In this document: positions 25,625 to 35,924 of the stretch, piece after piece
How the letters are laid out: every line of letters starts with the position of its first letter
How positions within the stretch are numbered: position 1 is the stretch's first letter
Translations under genes and position numbers: made by a program
Assembly: GCF_000482465.1 (NCBI RefSeq)
Contig: NZ_KI519428.1
Coordinates: 208,167 to 272,166 of the forward strand
Reading direction: 5' to 3'
Length of the DNA stretch: 64,000 nt
Source: Runella limosa DSM 17973
GTDB taxonomy: Bacteria > Bacteroidota > Bacteroidia > Cytophagales > Spirosomataceae
The notes under the pieces: generated by a model
Seen by the model: the letters and a program-made list of their open reading frames with translations, nothing else
Database searches by the model: none
Told to the model about the DNA's origin: nothing

Positions 25625-27658
25625 TTACTCAACGCCTGGGGCGAATTTCCATGCGTGTGAAGGTGTGAGTGATGAAATCCCTTTGGCAGCAGAGATGCCA
25701 AATTCAACTTTTCCTTCACTTTTTAAGCCTAAATCGCCGCTTTTGCCCGAAATTGTGCCCGATATTGAAGCGGTGGCCTCTCCTTTTAAACCCGCGTCCA
25801 CAATTCCTTTATTTCCCGTAATGGTAATAAATTCGACAACCTTTCCTCCTACAGTCAGGCCTCCCACCTCTTTTTCAGCTTTCAATCCCGCTTGTAGCTC
25901 AAGTTCATCTTCACCCCAATCGTTTCCCCACGTTAGCTCTAACCCGAGCGTTCCTTTGACACCTGGACTGGGAGTATTGATTGAGAAGTTGATTTTTTCG
26001 CAATTGGCCTCGCTTTCTATCACTCCCGCGTCGATATTCCACGTAGGTAAGGGGCATTCGTCGTCATCTTCCCAAAGTTCAAGCTTGTGGGTTTTCATCA
26101 ATCGTTGTACTTGTTCCGTAATGACCGAATCTTCCTCAATTTTTTCCTCCACTTCGCAAAACGTATTGGCCGCATTGCTGGCCCAAGTAGCCCAACTGGC
26201 ATGTGCCAACCCATACTGATACATCATTTGGGCGGCTTCTTTGCGGCGTGTATTGCCTAATTGATGTAGGTGAGGGTTTTTGAGCGCCATTAGATAGCGA
26301 TCGGTCTTGGACTCGTACGCCCGTATATCGTTGGTGGTGTTTTTATATAAATTCAACCATGCTTCATAAAAATACTGGTGATAATTGTTCAGCAACTTTT
26401 GAACATTTTGACAATACTTATTGCGTTCTCGCTCTTGACAATCTTCATTATCGCCGCATTGCTGGGCACTGGTTTCGTAAGCACGTTTGACAGACAGAAA
26501 CTGGTCATTCATTTGTAAGTAATGCCCTTTTGTTTCGTTGTTAAACCGACGCGTGAAGGCGATGGAACGGTTGCTGAAGAGCTGCTCATAATAATCAAGA
26601 GCTGCCAGTTCTTTGGTGTAGGGGTAGGGTACAACGATATGATTATCAATTACTTTTACTTTGGATTGTTCTTGCCACTTCGTTTCGAGGGTATTCAATG
26701 TCACCATGATGCGCTCAATACGTTGGTGGTTTTCGTCCACCAATGACGTATGAAAATCTTCGATAACCCGTTGATTTTGCATTGTTTTGAGCAAGCTACT
26801 ACTGTATTCGGCGGGAGGTTCGGGAAAATGAAGTCCATTCGCGGTATTTCCGCCGAAAGGTCGCTCTTCGTAATCTATGAGGGGAAGCACGTCGTTGACG
26901 GCGGGCAAGGTTGTGCTTTCGTTTATGCCTTCGTTTTGGTTGACCTTCGCAATTTTTTGTGACTGTTCTTCCTTCCTTTGTAGCGCACCCGCAAACGTTA
27001 TTTTTTTCGACCAAGCCAGTTTACGCCAGCGGTCTGCTTCCGCATTTTGGCCACGTGCTGTGGCAATCGCCGCTAAACCATTCATGGCATGGTAGTGGTT
27101 TGGGGACACTAACAATGCACTTTCAAAGTGCTTTTTTCCCGTCGTAAAATCACCCACCGAAGTAGCAACCCAACCGAGATTGGCCAGCAATGTAGGGTTT
27201 TGAGGTGTTTGTTTTTGGGCATACAACAAAATTCTGTACGACAATAAGTAGGCATCAATGTTTTTGAGGCAAACCCCCAAATTACGGTAAGTGGTTGTGT
27301 CGATTCTGTTTCTTTCGGCAGCTATTGCATATAAATAAACGGCTGTATTAGAACTCCCTTTTAGAAAAAATAGGGTTGCTAAATCGGTTAATTCATTTCC
27401 GTTGGCACCGCTGATTTTTCGGTCTAATTCAATTCTAAAATTTCTGTTTTTCTTATCCAAAAACTCCATAGCTAGCCCTTTGGCTTGGGCGAGTACTTTT
27501 GTGAGCACTTCCTCCGTAGGAATTTTGATTTGGTCATAATGTACGCCACTATTTTCTTTGAGCGGTCGATCTTCGCTTTCTTTGACCGTATCCCAGCCGT
27601 ATTGTGCATGTGCGTTTATTCCAATTAAGGTTAAGTAAAAGATGAATAAAGTTTTCAT
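25625..27658 (-). CDS. Secreted TPR-containing protein, unknown function
   Basis: Protein of 677 aa with a Sec signal peptide (residues 1-18, NAHAQ). Residues about 90-225 contain tetratricopeptide-like helices (AVYLYAIAAERN, NPTLLANLGWVATSVGDFTTGKKHFESALLVSPNHYHAMNGLAAI). A long helical middle and a Gly-rich C-terminal region with repeated short strands (GLELTWGNDWGEDELELQAGLKAE, then TASISGTISGKSG) follow. It lies 34 bp downstream of an OmpA-family gene, so the two are probably co-expressed envelope proteins. I do not recognise the C-terminal part. Confidence 0.75.
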   Translation of the reverse strand: MKTLFIFYLTLIGINAHAQYGWDTVKESEDRPLKENSGVHYDQIKIPTEEVLTKVLAQAKGLAMEFLDKKNRNFRIELDRKISGANGNELTDLATLFFLKGSSNTAVYLYAIAAERNRIDTTTYRNLGVCLKNIDAYLLSYRILLYAQKQTPQNPTLLANLGWVATSVGDFTTGKKHFESALLVSPNHYHAMNGLAAIATARGQNAEADRWRKLAWSKKITFAGALQRKEEQSQKIAKVNQNEGINESTTLPAVNDVLPLIDYEERPFGGNTANGLHFPEPPAEYSSSLLKTMQNQRVIEDFHTSLVDENHQRIERIMVTLNTLETKWQEQSKVKVIDNHIVVPYPYTKELAALDYYEQLFSNRSIAFTRRFNNETKGHYLQMNDQFLSVKRAYETSAQQCGDNEDCQERERNKYCQNVQKLLNNYHQYFYEAWLNLYKNTTNDIRAYESKTDRYLMALKNPHLHQLGNTRRKEAAQMMYQYGLAHASWATWASNAANTFCEVEEKIEEDSVITEQVQRLMKTHKLELWEDDDECPLPTWNIDAGVIESEANCEKINFSINTPSPGVKGTLGLELTWGNDWGEDELELQAGLKAEKEVGGLTVGGKVVEFITITGNKGIVDAGLKGEATASISGTISGKSGDLGLKSEGKVEFGISAAKGISSLTPSHAWKFAPGVE

Positions 27659-27692
27659 AATAGGTGAGTTTTTCCATGGTTAGGATTGATTT

Positions 27693-28799
27693 TTAAAGTT
27701 TTACAAATTCTACTCGACGATTTTCGGCTTTTCCCTCAAAAGTAGTATTGTCGCTAATAGGTTTGGTTTTGCCGTACCCTTGGGTGGTAAGTTTTGTACC
27801 ATCTGCCCCGAGCGAGATCAGCTTTTCTTTGACGGCGTCGGCTCTTTCTTGGGATAGTTTTAAATTGACTGCCTCGTTGCCGTCGGCATCGGTATGGCCT
27901 CCAATTTCAAATTTTAGTTCGGGATGTTCCTTCATCATCGCAACCATCGTATTGAGCGTTCCCATGCTTTCGGGCTTGATGGTTGCCTTGGCGACGTCAA
28001 AATTGATGCCCCGTGCGATAAATCTCCCATCGGTCGTTAGTGTTTTGTAAGGATCAACGCCTCCTGCGGCAATGCGAAAATTTTTCAAAAACAGCTGCGA
28101 ACTCATTTCGTACGTACTTCCATCGGCTACTATCTCAATGTTAAAGGCTTGACCGTTTTCGATAGGTGCGTTCAGAACGCGCTCGCTGTTCATATAGACT
28201 TTCAAGGATTTTTCGGTGACCGCCATCGAAACGTGTACCCATTTGTCGCAGAGGTCTTCGTAAATATATTCACTATCCGCTATTTTTTTGCCACCCTTAT
28301 ATTGCCCTTTGAAAGATTTAAACTCAACATTACCAATGGAATAGAGGTAGATGCTTTCTTCAAAATCGCCGAGTTTTTCTCGTACGCTGTCCCACTCTTT
28401 GTCGGTAGCAAACTGAATCAGTAATTTGTCGCCACCGCTATTGCCGTCGCCGATGGCTTGCGCAAAAGGTTTGGTATTGTGACGCCACAAATAATCGAAC
28501 TCAACTGTGAATCGGTTGGTGCCGATAAGGTTTTTATTTTTGGCCATGCGCGGGTAGGCTTTGGGAGAAGCATCCAAGAAGCCCATTACCAATTCGCCGT
28601 TAATTTTGGCGATTTCGACTTTTCCACTGCTAATTATCCAATGCGAAGGAATTTCGTCAGAACTTTCGCCCGTAAAGTTGTCTTCAAACAATACCTTATC
28701 ACCTGGGACAAAGCCAAATTTTGCGTAGGCTTTTTCAGAAACTTGGGCGAATAATGGGCTGCAACCAAGAAAAAGTGCAAAGAGAAGGTTTTTTTTCAT
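27693..28799 (-). CDS. OmpA family protein
   Basis: Protein of 368 aa. Residues 1-18 are a Sec signal (LFALFLGCSPLFAQ). A laminin-G-like beta-sandwich seems to occupy residues 30-240 (FTVEFDYLWRHN, DKWVHVSMAVTEKSLKVYMN). The last 110 residues are an OmpA peptidoglycan-binding domain with INFDVAKATIKPES, GGHTDADGNEAVNLKLSQERA and the terminal NRRVEFVKL. It would tether the outer membrane or a surface complex to peptidoglycan. The ATG at 28799 follows a divergent regulator region; upstream in-frame starts lack a signal peptide. Confidence 0.85.
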   Translation of the reverse strand: MKKNLLFALFLGCSPLFAQVSEKAYAKFGFVPGDKVLFEDNFTGESSDEIPSHWIISSGKVEIAKINGELVMGFLDASPKAYPRMAKNKNLIGTNRFTVEFDYLWRHNTKPFAQAIGDGNSGGDKLLIQFATDKEWDSVREKLGDFEESIYLYSIGNVEFKSFKGQYKGGKKIADSEYIYEDLCDKWVHVSMAVTEKSLKVYMNSERVLNAPIENGQAFNIEIVADGSTYEMSSQLFLKNFRIAAGGVDPYKTLTTDGRFIARGINFDVAKATIKPESMGTLNTMVAMMKEHPELKFEIGGHTDADGNEAVNLKLSQERADAVKEKLISLGADGTKLTTQGYGKTKPISDNTTFEGKAENRRVEFVKL

Positions 28800-28920
28800 T
28801 GTTTTGAAAGTAGGTTTAAACGTCGTTCTAAAACTAGGAAAAGGCCTTCCACCTGTCAATAGCACATTTGTGCTATTGAATTGCTCGAAAATATCTATAT
28901 TTCGTAAAAACACCTTGACT

Positions 28921-29730
28921 ATGAGTGATTTAATTCGTATTCGGAAAGAGATAAAGCAGATTTATCGAAAACTAAAGAGCTTTTATGAATATCTTCCGAG
29001 AGATTCGGAATTAGACTCGTATATAAACCAGTTCTCGTTTACTGAAACGTTGGAACGTATCTATGCCGTTGGGCCGTATTGTTGGTTTATTTCGGACATG
29101 AAAAATGCGAAGTGGGTAAAGGTGGGTGGGGCCATCGAACAATTGACGGGATATACGAAAGAAGAACTTACAAATGCTCCTTTTATTCAAGCTGCGCGCT
29201 TTACTACCCCCGAACAACTCATGGCGACGGTTCAATCGGCGGAACTTTTCTGGCAGTATTTTTATGCGCAACCCGTCGATTTTCGTAAAAATGTTAAATC
29301 GTCTCATACGTATCAGTTTTTGCGTAAAAACGGTACTTCATTTCATGCGCTTCAACAAAGTTCAACGTTGTTTTTTGATAACTTGGGCAACGGTGTCTTT
29401 CAATTTGACCTCATTACGGACATTACGCACCTTGACCCCGTTCCTAAACTTCGTTTTTTTCTGCTCGACACGAATAATCCTGAACACATGAAAAATATTC
29501 CTATACACGAAGGGATTATTCGTAAAACCCAACTGCTTCCTATTAGCCCTGCCGAAAAACGAGTACTTGAGCTCATCGCCCAAGGAAAAAGTATTAAAGT
29601 GATTGCCGCCGAGCTTGGCATCAGTGAAAATACGGTCAAGCACCACCGCACCAATATGTTTGTAAAATGTGGGGTTAAAAACATGGCCGAACTGACCGCC
29701 AAAGCACTAACAATGGGTTGGTTTGAGTGA
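28921..29730 (+). CDS. LuxR-type regulator with PAS-like domain
   Basis: Protein of 269 aa. Residues about 40-190 resemble a PAS sensor (CWFISDMKNAKWVKVGGAIEQLTGYTKEEL). The C-terminal 65 residues are a LuxR/GerE helix-turn-helix (SPAEKRVLELIAQGKSIKVIAAELGISENTVKHHRTNMFVKCGVKN). This layout is common in Bacteroidota one-component regulators. It is divergent from the OmpA-TPR operon, which it may control. The ATG at 28921 is preferred; in-frame starts back to 28804 lack similarity to the family. Confidence 0.85.
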   Translation: MSDLIRIRKEIKQIYRKLKSFYEYLPRDSELDSYINQFSFTETLERIYAVGPYCWFISDMKNAKWVKVGGAIEQLTGYTKEELTNAPFIQAARFTTPEQLMATVQSAELFWQYFYAQPVDFRKNVKSSHTYQFLRKNGTSFHALQQSSTLFFDNLGNGVFQFDLITDITHLDPVPKLRFFLLDTNNPEHMKNIPIHEGIIRKTQLLPISPAEKRVLELIAQGKSIKVIAAELGISENTVKHHRTNMFVKCGVKNMAELTAKALTMGWFE

Positions 29731-29743
29731 TTGTAGGTTTTAA

Positions 29744-29780
29744 CATATAAGACATTATAAGAAAAGCTTATATGCTCTTT
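29744..29780 (+). terminator. Weak hairpin after the LuxR gene
   Basis: Arms CATATAAG (29744-29751) and CTTATATG (29767-29774) followed by CTCTTTTA. AT-rich and only 14 bp after the stop codon; probably a terminator before the hydroxycinnamate operon. Confidence 0.45.
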
Positions 29781-29897
29781 TATCGTTATCAAACTAGAAA
29801 AAGATTGATATTGCACACTAATGCTCGCATTTTTCCTATTTTAATTTCTTTTTATTGTTCAATTTTGTGTTGAAATAAATCAATTCAATTTTGGATA

Positions 29898-30683
29898 ATG
29901 AGTGACTTCCCTTCTCCCTCAGCACTTCTAAAAATAAGCGTCTTAGAAAGTACACTTTTGGTAGGACTCAACCGACCCGAAAAACGTAATGCTTTTAACG
30001 ATGCTCTGCTGCTAGACTTAGAAAAAGTGATGGATGCCATTCCCGCGTCTATTCGGTGCATGGTTATTTACGGCGAAGGAAAACATTTTTCCGCAGGACT
30101 TGATTTGTCTGAACTCAAAGAACGCAACGCATCCCAAGGGGTGTACCATTCCCGCATGTGGCATCGGGTGTTGGACAAAGTGCAATTTGGGCCTGTGCCC
30201 GTGATTGCAGCCTTGCATGGGGCGGTCGTAGGCGGAGGTTTAGAACTTGCGAGTGCCTGCCACTTACGAGTTGCGGATGCTACCACCATGTACGCCTTGC
30301 CTGAGGGACAGCGGGGAATATTTGTCGGTGGAGGCGCTTCGGTGCGTGTGCCCAAGCTGATTGGCCTGGCACGTATGACCGATATGATGCTCACAGGGCG
30401 GGTATATTCTGCCGAAGAAGGTGAGCGAATTGGACTTGCTCAATATTTAGTAGAAACAGGAAAAAGTCTAGAAAAAGCCCTTGAATTGGCTGGAAAAGTC
30501 GCTTCTAACGCAGGAATGACCAATTTTGCCTTGGTACAGGTGCTACCAAGAATTGTGGATGCTTCGCCAGAACAAGGGTTGCTGATGGAATCACTGATGG
30601 CTGCCATTGCCCAGAGTGCCCCCGAAGCCAAAGAACGATTGCGCGATTTTTTGGAAGGACGAGCTAAAAAAGTGGGGGAATGA
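29898..30683 (+). CDS. Enoyl-CoA hydratase/isomerase (hydroxycinnamoyl-CoA hydratase candidate)
   Basis: Crotonase-fold enzyme of 261 aa. The oxyanion-hole strands are GKHFSAGLDLSEL near residue 58 and AVVGGGLELASACHLRVAD near 103, followed by ALPEGQRGIFVGGGAS, where the acidic residue of PEG aligns with a catalytic position. It overlaps the start of the feruloyl-CoA synthase gene by four bases (ATGA). In this operon it should hydrate feruloyl- or coumaroyl-CoA to the beta-hydroxy-acyl-CoA. A direct lyase reaction to vanillin is also known for the family, but the dehydrogenase and hydrolase genes downstream favour the beta-oxidative route. Confidence 0.87.
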   Translation: MSDFPSPSALLKISVLESTLLVGLNRPEKRNAFNDALLLDLEKVMDAIPASIRCMVIYGEGKHFSAGLDLSELKERNASQGVYHSRMWHRVLDKVQFGPVPVIAALHGAVVGGGLELASACHLRVADATTMYALPEGQRGIFVGGGASVRVPKLIGLARMTDMMLTGRVYSAEEGERIGLAQYLVETGKSLEKALELAGKVASNAGMTNFALVQVLPRIVDASPEQGLLMESLMAAIAQSAPEAKERLRDFLEGRAKKVGE

Positions 30684-32512
30684 TGCGGTTTAAAAACGTC
30701 CATTTTGGCCCTACTCAAACCCGAAAAAACGTTTATTCAGACGGCATTGTTGAGTTTGAACTTTTGGCTCTTTTAGAAGAATATCCTGTAAAACTAACGG
30801 AGAAATTGCGCTATTGGGCGATAAAAAAGCCTGAGTCTGTCTTCATTGCAAGGCGAAATGAAGACGGAATTTGGGTGAAATTGACTTATGCCGAAACCCT
30901 CCAAAAAGTGGAGCGTATTGCGCAATATTTACTGAATTTAGAACTGTCGGAAGAAAGAACCTTGGTGATTTTGTCCGAAAACAGCCTTGAACATGCACTT
31001 TTAGCCTTGGCCGCCGTACACGTGGGAATCCCTTATTCGCCGATTTCTCCCCCTTATTCGTTGGTATCGGATGATTTTGGAAAACTCCGTCATACGCTCC
31101 AACTGATGACCCCAGGGCTGGTTTTTGCTCAAAATGGACGAATTTATGCCAAAGCCTTGGAGTTGGCAAAGGCTCTTTTTTCTGAGGCTACTTTTGTAAC
31201 TGTCGATGGGGGTGAAGGAGTTGATTTTGCACAGATACTTTCTGTTGAACCAACTTTGCAGGTGCAGGAAGCGTTTGAGAAAGTCGATGCCGATACCGTT
31301 GCCAAAGTTCTTTTTACCTCAGGCTCAACGGGCTTGCCCAAAGGGGTGATTAATACCCAACGAATGTGGTGTGCTAATTTACAGCAGATAACGCAGGCAT
31401 TTCCCTTTATGAAAACTGAACCGCCCGTGTTTATTGATTGGCTACCTTGGAATCATACGTTTGGGGGAAATCATAATTTTGGATTGGCTCTTTACAACGG
31501 AGGGACGTTGTATATCGACGAAGGAAAGCCAACTCCCCAAGGCATTGAAACGACACTTCAAAACCTCCGCGAGATTTCTCCAACGGCCTATTTCAACGTG
31601 CCCAAAGGGTTTGAAATGTTGATTCCGTATTTTGACCGTGAGCCTCAGCTTCGAGAGACCTTTTTTAAGAAGTTACAAATTCTGTTTTATGCAGGGGCTT
31701 CGCTGGCGCAACCTGTTTGGAACCGTTGGGAGGAATTGGCCGTCGAAAACACGGGTGAAATAGTACCTATCATTACGGGGTTGGGCTGTACTGAATCGGG
31801 ACCTTCGGCGATGTTTGCCAATTGGGGAGGAAGTTTTTCGGGCTTGTTGGGCGTTCCTGTCGCAGGAATGAAAGTGAAATTAGTACCCGATGGCGACAAA
31901 CTAGAGGCTCGTTACAAAGCGCCCAACGTGACCCCTGGATATTGGCGAAATCCCGAAGTGACGGCGACGTCTTTTGACGAAGAGGGGTATTACAAAACGG
32001 GGGATGCCGTTAAATTTTTAGATGAAAATAATCCCGACAAAGGACTCATTTTTGACGGACGTATCGCTGAAGATTTCAAGCTCTCGACAGGAACTTGGGT
32101 GAATGTAGGTGTTTTGAAAGCAAAAGTGTTGACGGCAGGCTCGCCCGTCGTTCAGGATGTGGTATTAACGGGCTTGGATAGGGAATATGTAGGAGCGATT
32201 TTGTTTTTAAATCCAGAGGCTTGTCGTGGGTTAGCAGGCTTATCGCCAACGTCTAACAATGAAGAGGCTTTTAATGATGTGAGGGTTCGGAATTATTTGG
32301 ATGAAATGCTCGTACGGCTTGAACATCAAGCAACGGGTAGTGCTAGTCGCGTAGTAAAGTACATCATCGCCATTGATCCACCCTCGATTGATTTGGGAGA
32401 AATTACGGATAAAGGGTCATTAAATCAGCGCGCAGTTTTGAAATATAGGGCTAACTTGGTGGAAAAATTGTACGGCCCCCCTGCCCCCAATGGGGGAGTA
32501 AATGTAGGTTAG
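30680..32512 (+). CDS. fcs: Feruloyl-CoA synthase
   Basis: AMP-forming acyl-CoA ligase of 610 aa. Adenylate-forming motifs are FTSGSTGLPKGV near residue 214, the YGCTE-like GLGCTESGP near 370 and YYKTGDAVKF near 437. The FHxxxTF-type start (VHFGPTQTRKN) and the block MWCANLQQITQAFPF are typical of feruloyl-CoA synthases. It activates hydroxycinnamates with ATP and CoA. It overlaps the hydratase gene by four bases. The last 12 residues (599-610, GPPAPNGGVNVG) are encoded by a palindromic repeat that has replaced the original 3' end. Confidence 0.88.
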   Translation: MMRFKNVHFGPTQTRKNVYSDGIVEFELLALLEEYPVKLTEKLRYWAIKKPESVFIARRNEDGIWVKLTYAETLQKVERIAQYLLNLELSEERTLVILSENSLEHALLALAAVHVGIPYSPISPPYSLVSDDFGKLRHTLQLMTPGLVFAQNGRIYAKALELAKALFSEATFVTVDGGEGVDFAQILSVEPTLQVQEAFEKVDADTVAKVLFTSGSTGLPKGVINTQRMWCANLQQITQAFPFMKTEPPVFIDWLPWNHTFGGNHNFGLALYNGGTLYIDEGKPTPQGIETTLQNLREISPTAYFNVPKGFEMLIPYFDREPQLRETFFKKLQILFYAGASLAQPVWNRWEELAVENTGEIVPIITGLGCTESGPSAMFANWGGSFSGLLGVPVAGMKVKLVPDGDKLEARYKAPNVTPGYWRNPEVTATSFDEEGYYKTGDAVKFLDENNPDKGLIFDGRIAEDFKLSTGTWVNVGVLKAKVLTAGSPVVQDVVLTGLDREYVGAILFLNPEACRGLAGLSPTSNNEEAFNDVRVRNYLDEMLVRLEHQATGSASRVVKYIIAIDPPSIDLGEITDKGSLNQRAVLKYRANLVEKLYGPPAPNGGVNVG

Positions 32513-32575
32513 GGCTTAATTATAAACAAAAATACCCCCATTGGGGGACAGGGCGGTTCGCCGCTGAGAGGCTTT
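32474..32575. repeat. Palindromic C/G-rich repeat spanning the fcs 3' end and the next gene's leader
   Basis: CCCCCAATGGGGG-type cores at 32483-32495 and 32535-32547 face each other as arms of a large hairpin. The left arm encodes the C-terminus of feruloyl-CoA synthase. The right part (32528-32575) runs to the start codon at 32576 and nearly matches 35878-35924. Confidence 0.8.
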
Positions 32576-33343
32576 ATGAACATACAACAAAAAACTTTTC
32601 TCGTAACAGGTGGAGCTTCGGGGCTTGGATTGGCCACGGCAACCATGATTATCGAAAACGGCGGTAATGCTGTTTTACTAGATGTAAACGAAGAAGCAGG
32701 CCAAAAGGCAGAAAGCAAACTGGGAGCGCAAGCTCGCTTTGCCAAAACCGACGTCAGCAATGAAGAACAGGTACAAGCAGCCATTACATTGGCTATCAAG
32801 ACTTTCGGAAGTATTAATGGAGTAGCGAACTGCGCAGGAATTGGGCCAGCCCAGCGAGTGGTAGGAAAAAACGGCCCACATACACTTGATCTTTTTTCAA
32901 AAGTTATTCAAATCAACCTAGTTGGTACCTTCAATGTCATCCGATTGGCGGCGGCGGCGATGCAACAAAACGAACCTGGCGAAAGCGGTGAGCGGGGAGT
33001 CATTATCAATACGGCTTCTGTTGCTGCTTTTGACGGGCAAATCGGGCAAGCAGCGTACTCGGCTTCCAAGGGTGGCATTGTCGGAATGACCTTGCCCATT
33101 GCTCGTGAGTTTGCTAAGATGGGTATTCGCGTGATGACCATTGCGCCTGGCATCTTTGAAACGCCACTGTTGATGGGAATGCCCGACGACGTAAAAGCTT
33201 CTCTGGGGCAACAAGTACCGTTCCCGTCGAGGTTGGGCCAGCCGCATGAGTATGCTGCTTTGGCAAAACACATTATTGAAAATCAAATGCTTAACGGAGA
33301 GGTGATTCGCCTTGATGGGGCTATCCGAATGGCCGCAAAATAA
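32576..33343 (+). CDS. Short-chain dehydrogenase, 3-hydroxyacyl-CoA dehydrogenase type II-like
   Basis: Classical SDR of 255 aa: NAD-binding TGGASGLG (residues 11-18), NCAG motif near 85, catalytic Ser in INTASVAAF and YSASK near 160, then [11 protein letters not shown]. It is most like the 17-beta-HSD10/3-hydroxy-2-methylbutyryl-CoA dehydrogenase group. In the operon it should oxidise the aryl-beta-hydroxypropionyl-CoA made by the hydratase to the beta-keto form. Its leader is a repeat nearly identical to that before the amidohydrolase gene at 35925. Confidence 0.88.
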   Translation: MNIQQKTFLVTGGASGLGLATATMIIENGGNAVLLDVNEEAGQKAESKLGAQARFAKTDVSNEEQVQAAITLAIKTFGSINGVANCAGIGPAQRVVGKNGPHTLDLFSKVIQINLVGTFNVIRLAAAAMQQNEPGESGERGVIINTASVAAFDGQIGQAAYSASKGGIVGMTLPIAREFAKMGIRVMTIAPGIFETPLLMGMPDDVKASLGQQVPFPSRLGQPHEYAALAKHIIENQMLNGEVIRLDGAIRMAAK

Positions 33344-33344
33344 C

Positions 33345-33412
33345 AAGCCCCCTAACCCCCAACGGGGGGATAAACAAACACTAAGACTCCCCCATTGGGG
33401 GTGGGGGGCTTT
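33345..33412. repeat. C/G-rich palindromic repeat
   Basis: Left arm 33345-33370 (AAGCCCCCTAACCCCCAACG then GGGGGA) pairs with right arm 33388-33411 (TCCCCCATTGGGGG then TGGGGGGCTT). It fills nearly the whole gap between the dehydrogenase and methyltransferase genes and belongs to the family at 32474, 35878 and 43853. Confidence 0.8.
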
Positions 33413-33418
33413 ACTACT

Positions 33419-34525
33419 ATGAACCCTCCTTTTAGAGCCGACCACGTCGGTAGTTTGTTGCGTACGCCAGCAGTAAAAGAAAACCGCTTAAAGTGGAAAA
33501 AAGGCGAAATATCGGCCGAAGAACTTCGCGCCATTGAAGATGCAGGAATTGCCGAAACGGTAAAAAAATTGGAAGCTACGGGGATGAAAGCCATTACTGA
33601 CGGCGAGTTTCGTCGGGATTATTTTCACCTCGATTTTTTGAAAGAACTGGACGGTGTTACCGTAACGGGTGGAATTGAAGCCAATCCAAATGCCAAAGTA
33701 GCCGAAGATGGTTTTACCCCGCCGAAACTGAGTGTGACGGGCAAATTGAAGCACGTTAGAGACATTCAAGTAGCGGATTTTAACTACCTCAAATCGGTCG
33801 CAAGTCAGACGCCAAAAGTTTCAATCCCTTCACCAACGATGGTGCATTTTAGGGGAGGGAGAAAGTCAATTGACATCAATTCGTACCCCGATATGGACGA
33901 ATTTTTTCATGATTTGGCGGCGGCCTATCGCCAAGAAATCGACCATTTGTACAAAGCAGGATTGCGCTATTTGCAGTTGGATGATACTAACTTGGCTTAT
34001 CTCTGCGACCCTAAAATGCGGGCAGCCGCTGTGGAGCGTGGTGAAGACCCCAACGAATTACCCCGAACCTATGCGGCTTTGATTAATTCGGTGATAGATA
34101 GTCGCCCCGATGATTTGACGGTGGGTATTCACCTTTGCCGAGGTAATTATCGCAGTACGTGGTTTGCCGAAGGAGGTTATGAGCCTGTGGCCGATATTTT
34201 ATTTAACAGTATCAACGTGGACGCCTATTTCTTGGAGTACGACGACGAACGTTCGGGCGATTTTGCCCCGCTGCGTTTTGTGCCAAAAGATAAAATGGTG
34301 GTTTTGGGCATTATTTCTTCAAAAGTAAAGGCATTAGAAGACATTGATGACCTTGCCAAACGTATCGACGAAGCGGCGCAATACATGTCGTTGGAGCAGA
34401 TGTGCGTGAGTCCACAGTGTGGATTTTCGTCAACCCACCACGGTAACGACATGACCCACGACGACCAATGGCGAAAAATGGAGTTGGTTGTCAATACGGC
34501 TATTAAAGTGTGGGGAACGGCCTAA
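33419..34525 (+). CDS. MetE-like methyltransferase (C-terminal domain only)
   Basis: Protein of 368 aa of the single-domain family related to cobalamin-independent methionine synthase (YxjG/YxjH type). Zinc ligands are recognisable: His and Cys in GIHLCRGN near residue 242, Glu in FLEYDDERSG near 285 and Cys in SPQCGFSS near 340. The folate-binding N-terminal half of MetE is absent. The start at 33419 is the first ATG after the repeat. It sits inside the hydroxycinnamate operon, so it could move methyl groups released from methoxylated aromatics, or simply supply methionine. That role is inference. Confidence 0.8.
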   Translation: MNPPFRADHVGSLLRTPAVKENRLKWKKGEISAEELRAIEDAGIAETVKKLEATGMKAITDGEFRRDYFHLDFLKELDGVTVTGGIEANPNAKVAEDGFTPPKLSVTGKLKHVRDIQVADFNYLKSVASQTPKVSIPSPTMVHFRGGRKSIDINSYPDMDEFFHDLAAAYRQEIDHLYKAGLRYLQLDDTNLAYLCDPKMRAAAVERGEDPNELPRTYAALINSVIDSRPDDLTVGIHLCRGNYRSTWFAEGGYEPVADILFNSINVDAYFLEYDDERSGDFAPLRFVPKDKMVVLGIISSKVKALEDIDDLAKRIDEAAQYMSLEQMCVSPQCGFSSTHHGNDMTHDDQWRKMELVVNTAIKVWGTA

Positions 34526-34579
34526 AGGCGTCAGAGACGCGAGGCCAGTGCGTCCCCCAATTTGAATTGGGGGACAGCG
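34523..34579. repeat. 57-bp direct repeat, left copy
   Basis: Starts at the TAA stop codon of the MetE-like gene and matches 35806-35862 at 56 of 57 positions. It contains two hairpins: GCGTC-AGA-GACGC and GTCCCCCAATT-TG-AATTGGGGGAC. Confidence 0.92.
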
Positions 34580-34602
34580 TTCAACTGAATTGAAGGGTAA
34601 TT

Positions 34603-35794
<1,192 letters not shown>

Positions 35795-35805
35795 ACCTGA
35801 GTGAA

Positions 35806-35862
35806 TAAAGGCGTCAGAGACGCGGGGCCAGTGCGTCCCCCAATTTGAATTGGGGGACAGCG
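35806..35862. repeat. 57-bp direct repeat, right copy
   Basis: Matches 34523-34579 with a single G/A difference. It begins 11 bp after the ATPase stop codon and is followed by the leader repeat of the amidohydrolase gene. Confidence 0.92.
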
Positions 35863-35877
35863 CTGATACAAAAATTA

Positions 35878-35924
35878 AAAAAATCCCCATTGGGGGCTAG
35901 AGCGGTTCGCCGCTGAGAGGCTGT
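35878..35924. repeat. Leader repeat before the amidohydrolase gene
   Basis: CCCCATTGGGGG followed by GCGGTTCGCCGCTGAGAGGC ends two to three bases before the ATG at 35925. It nearly matches 32528-32575 before the short-chain dehydrogenase gene, also ending at the start codon, so both mRNAs begin with the same hairpin-forming leader. Confidence 0.8.

Noticed and set aside
25665-26219. Open frame of 184 codons on the plus strand opposite the TPR gene
   Set aside because: It mirrors the codon pattern of the minus-strand TPR gene, is Ser/Pro-rich without domain features, and the minus-strand protein has a signal peptide and TPR motifs.
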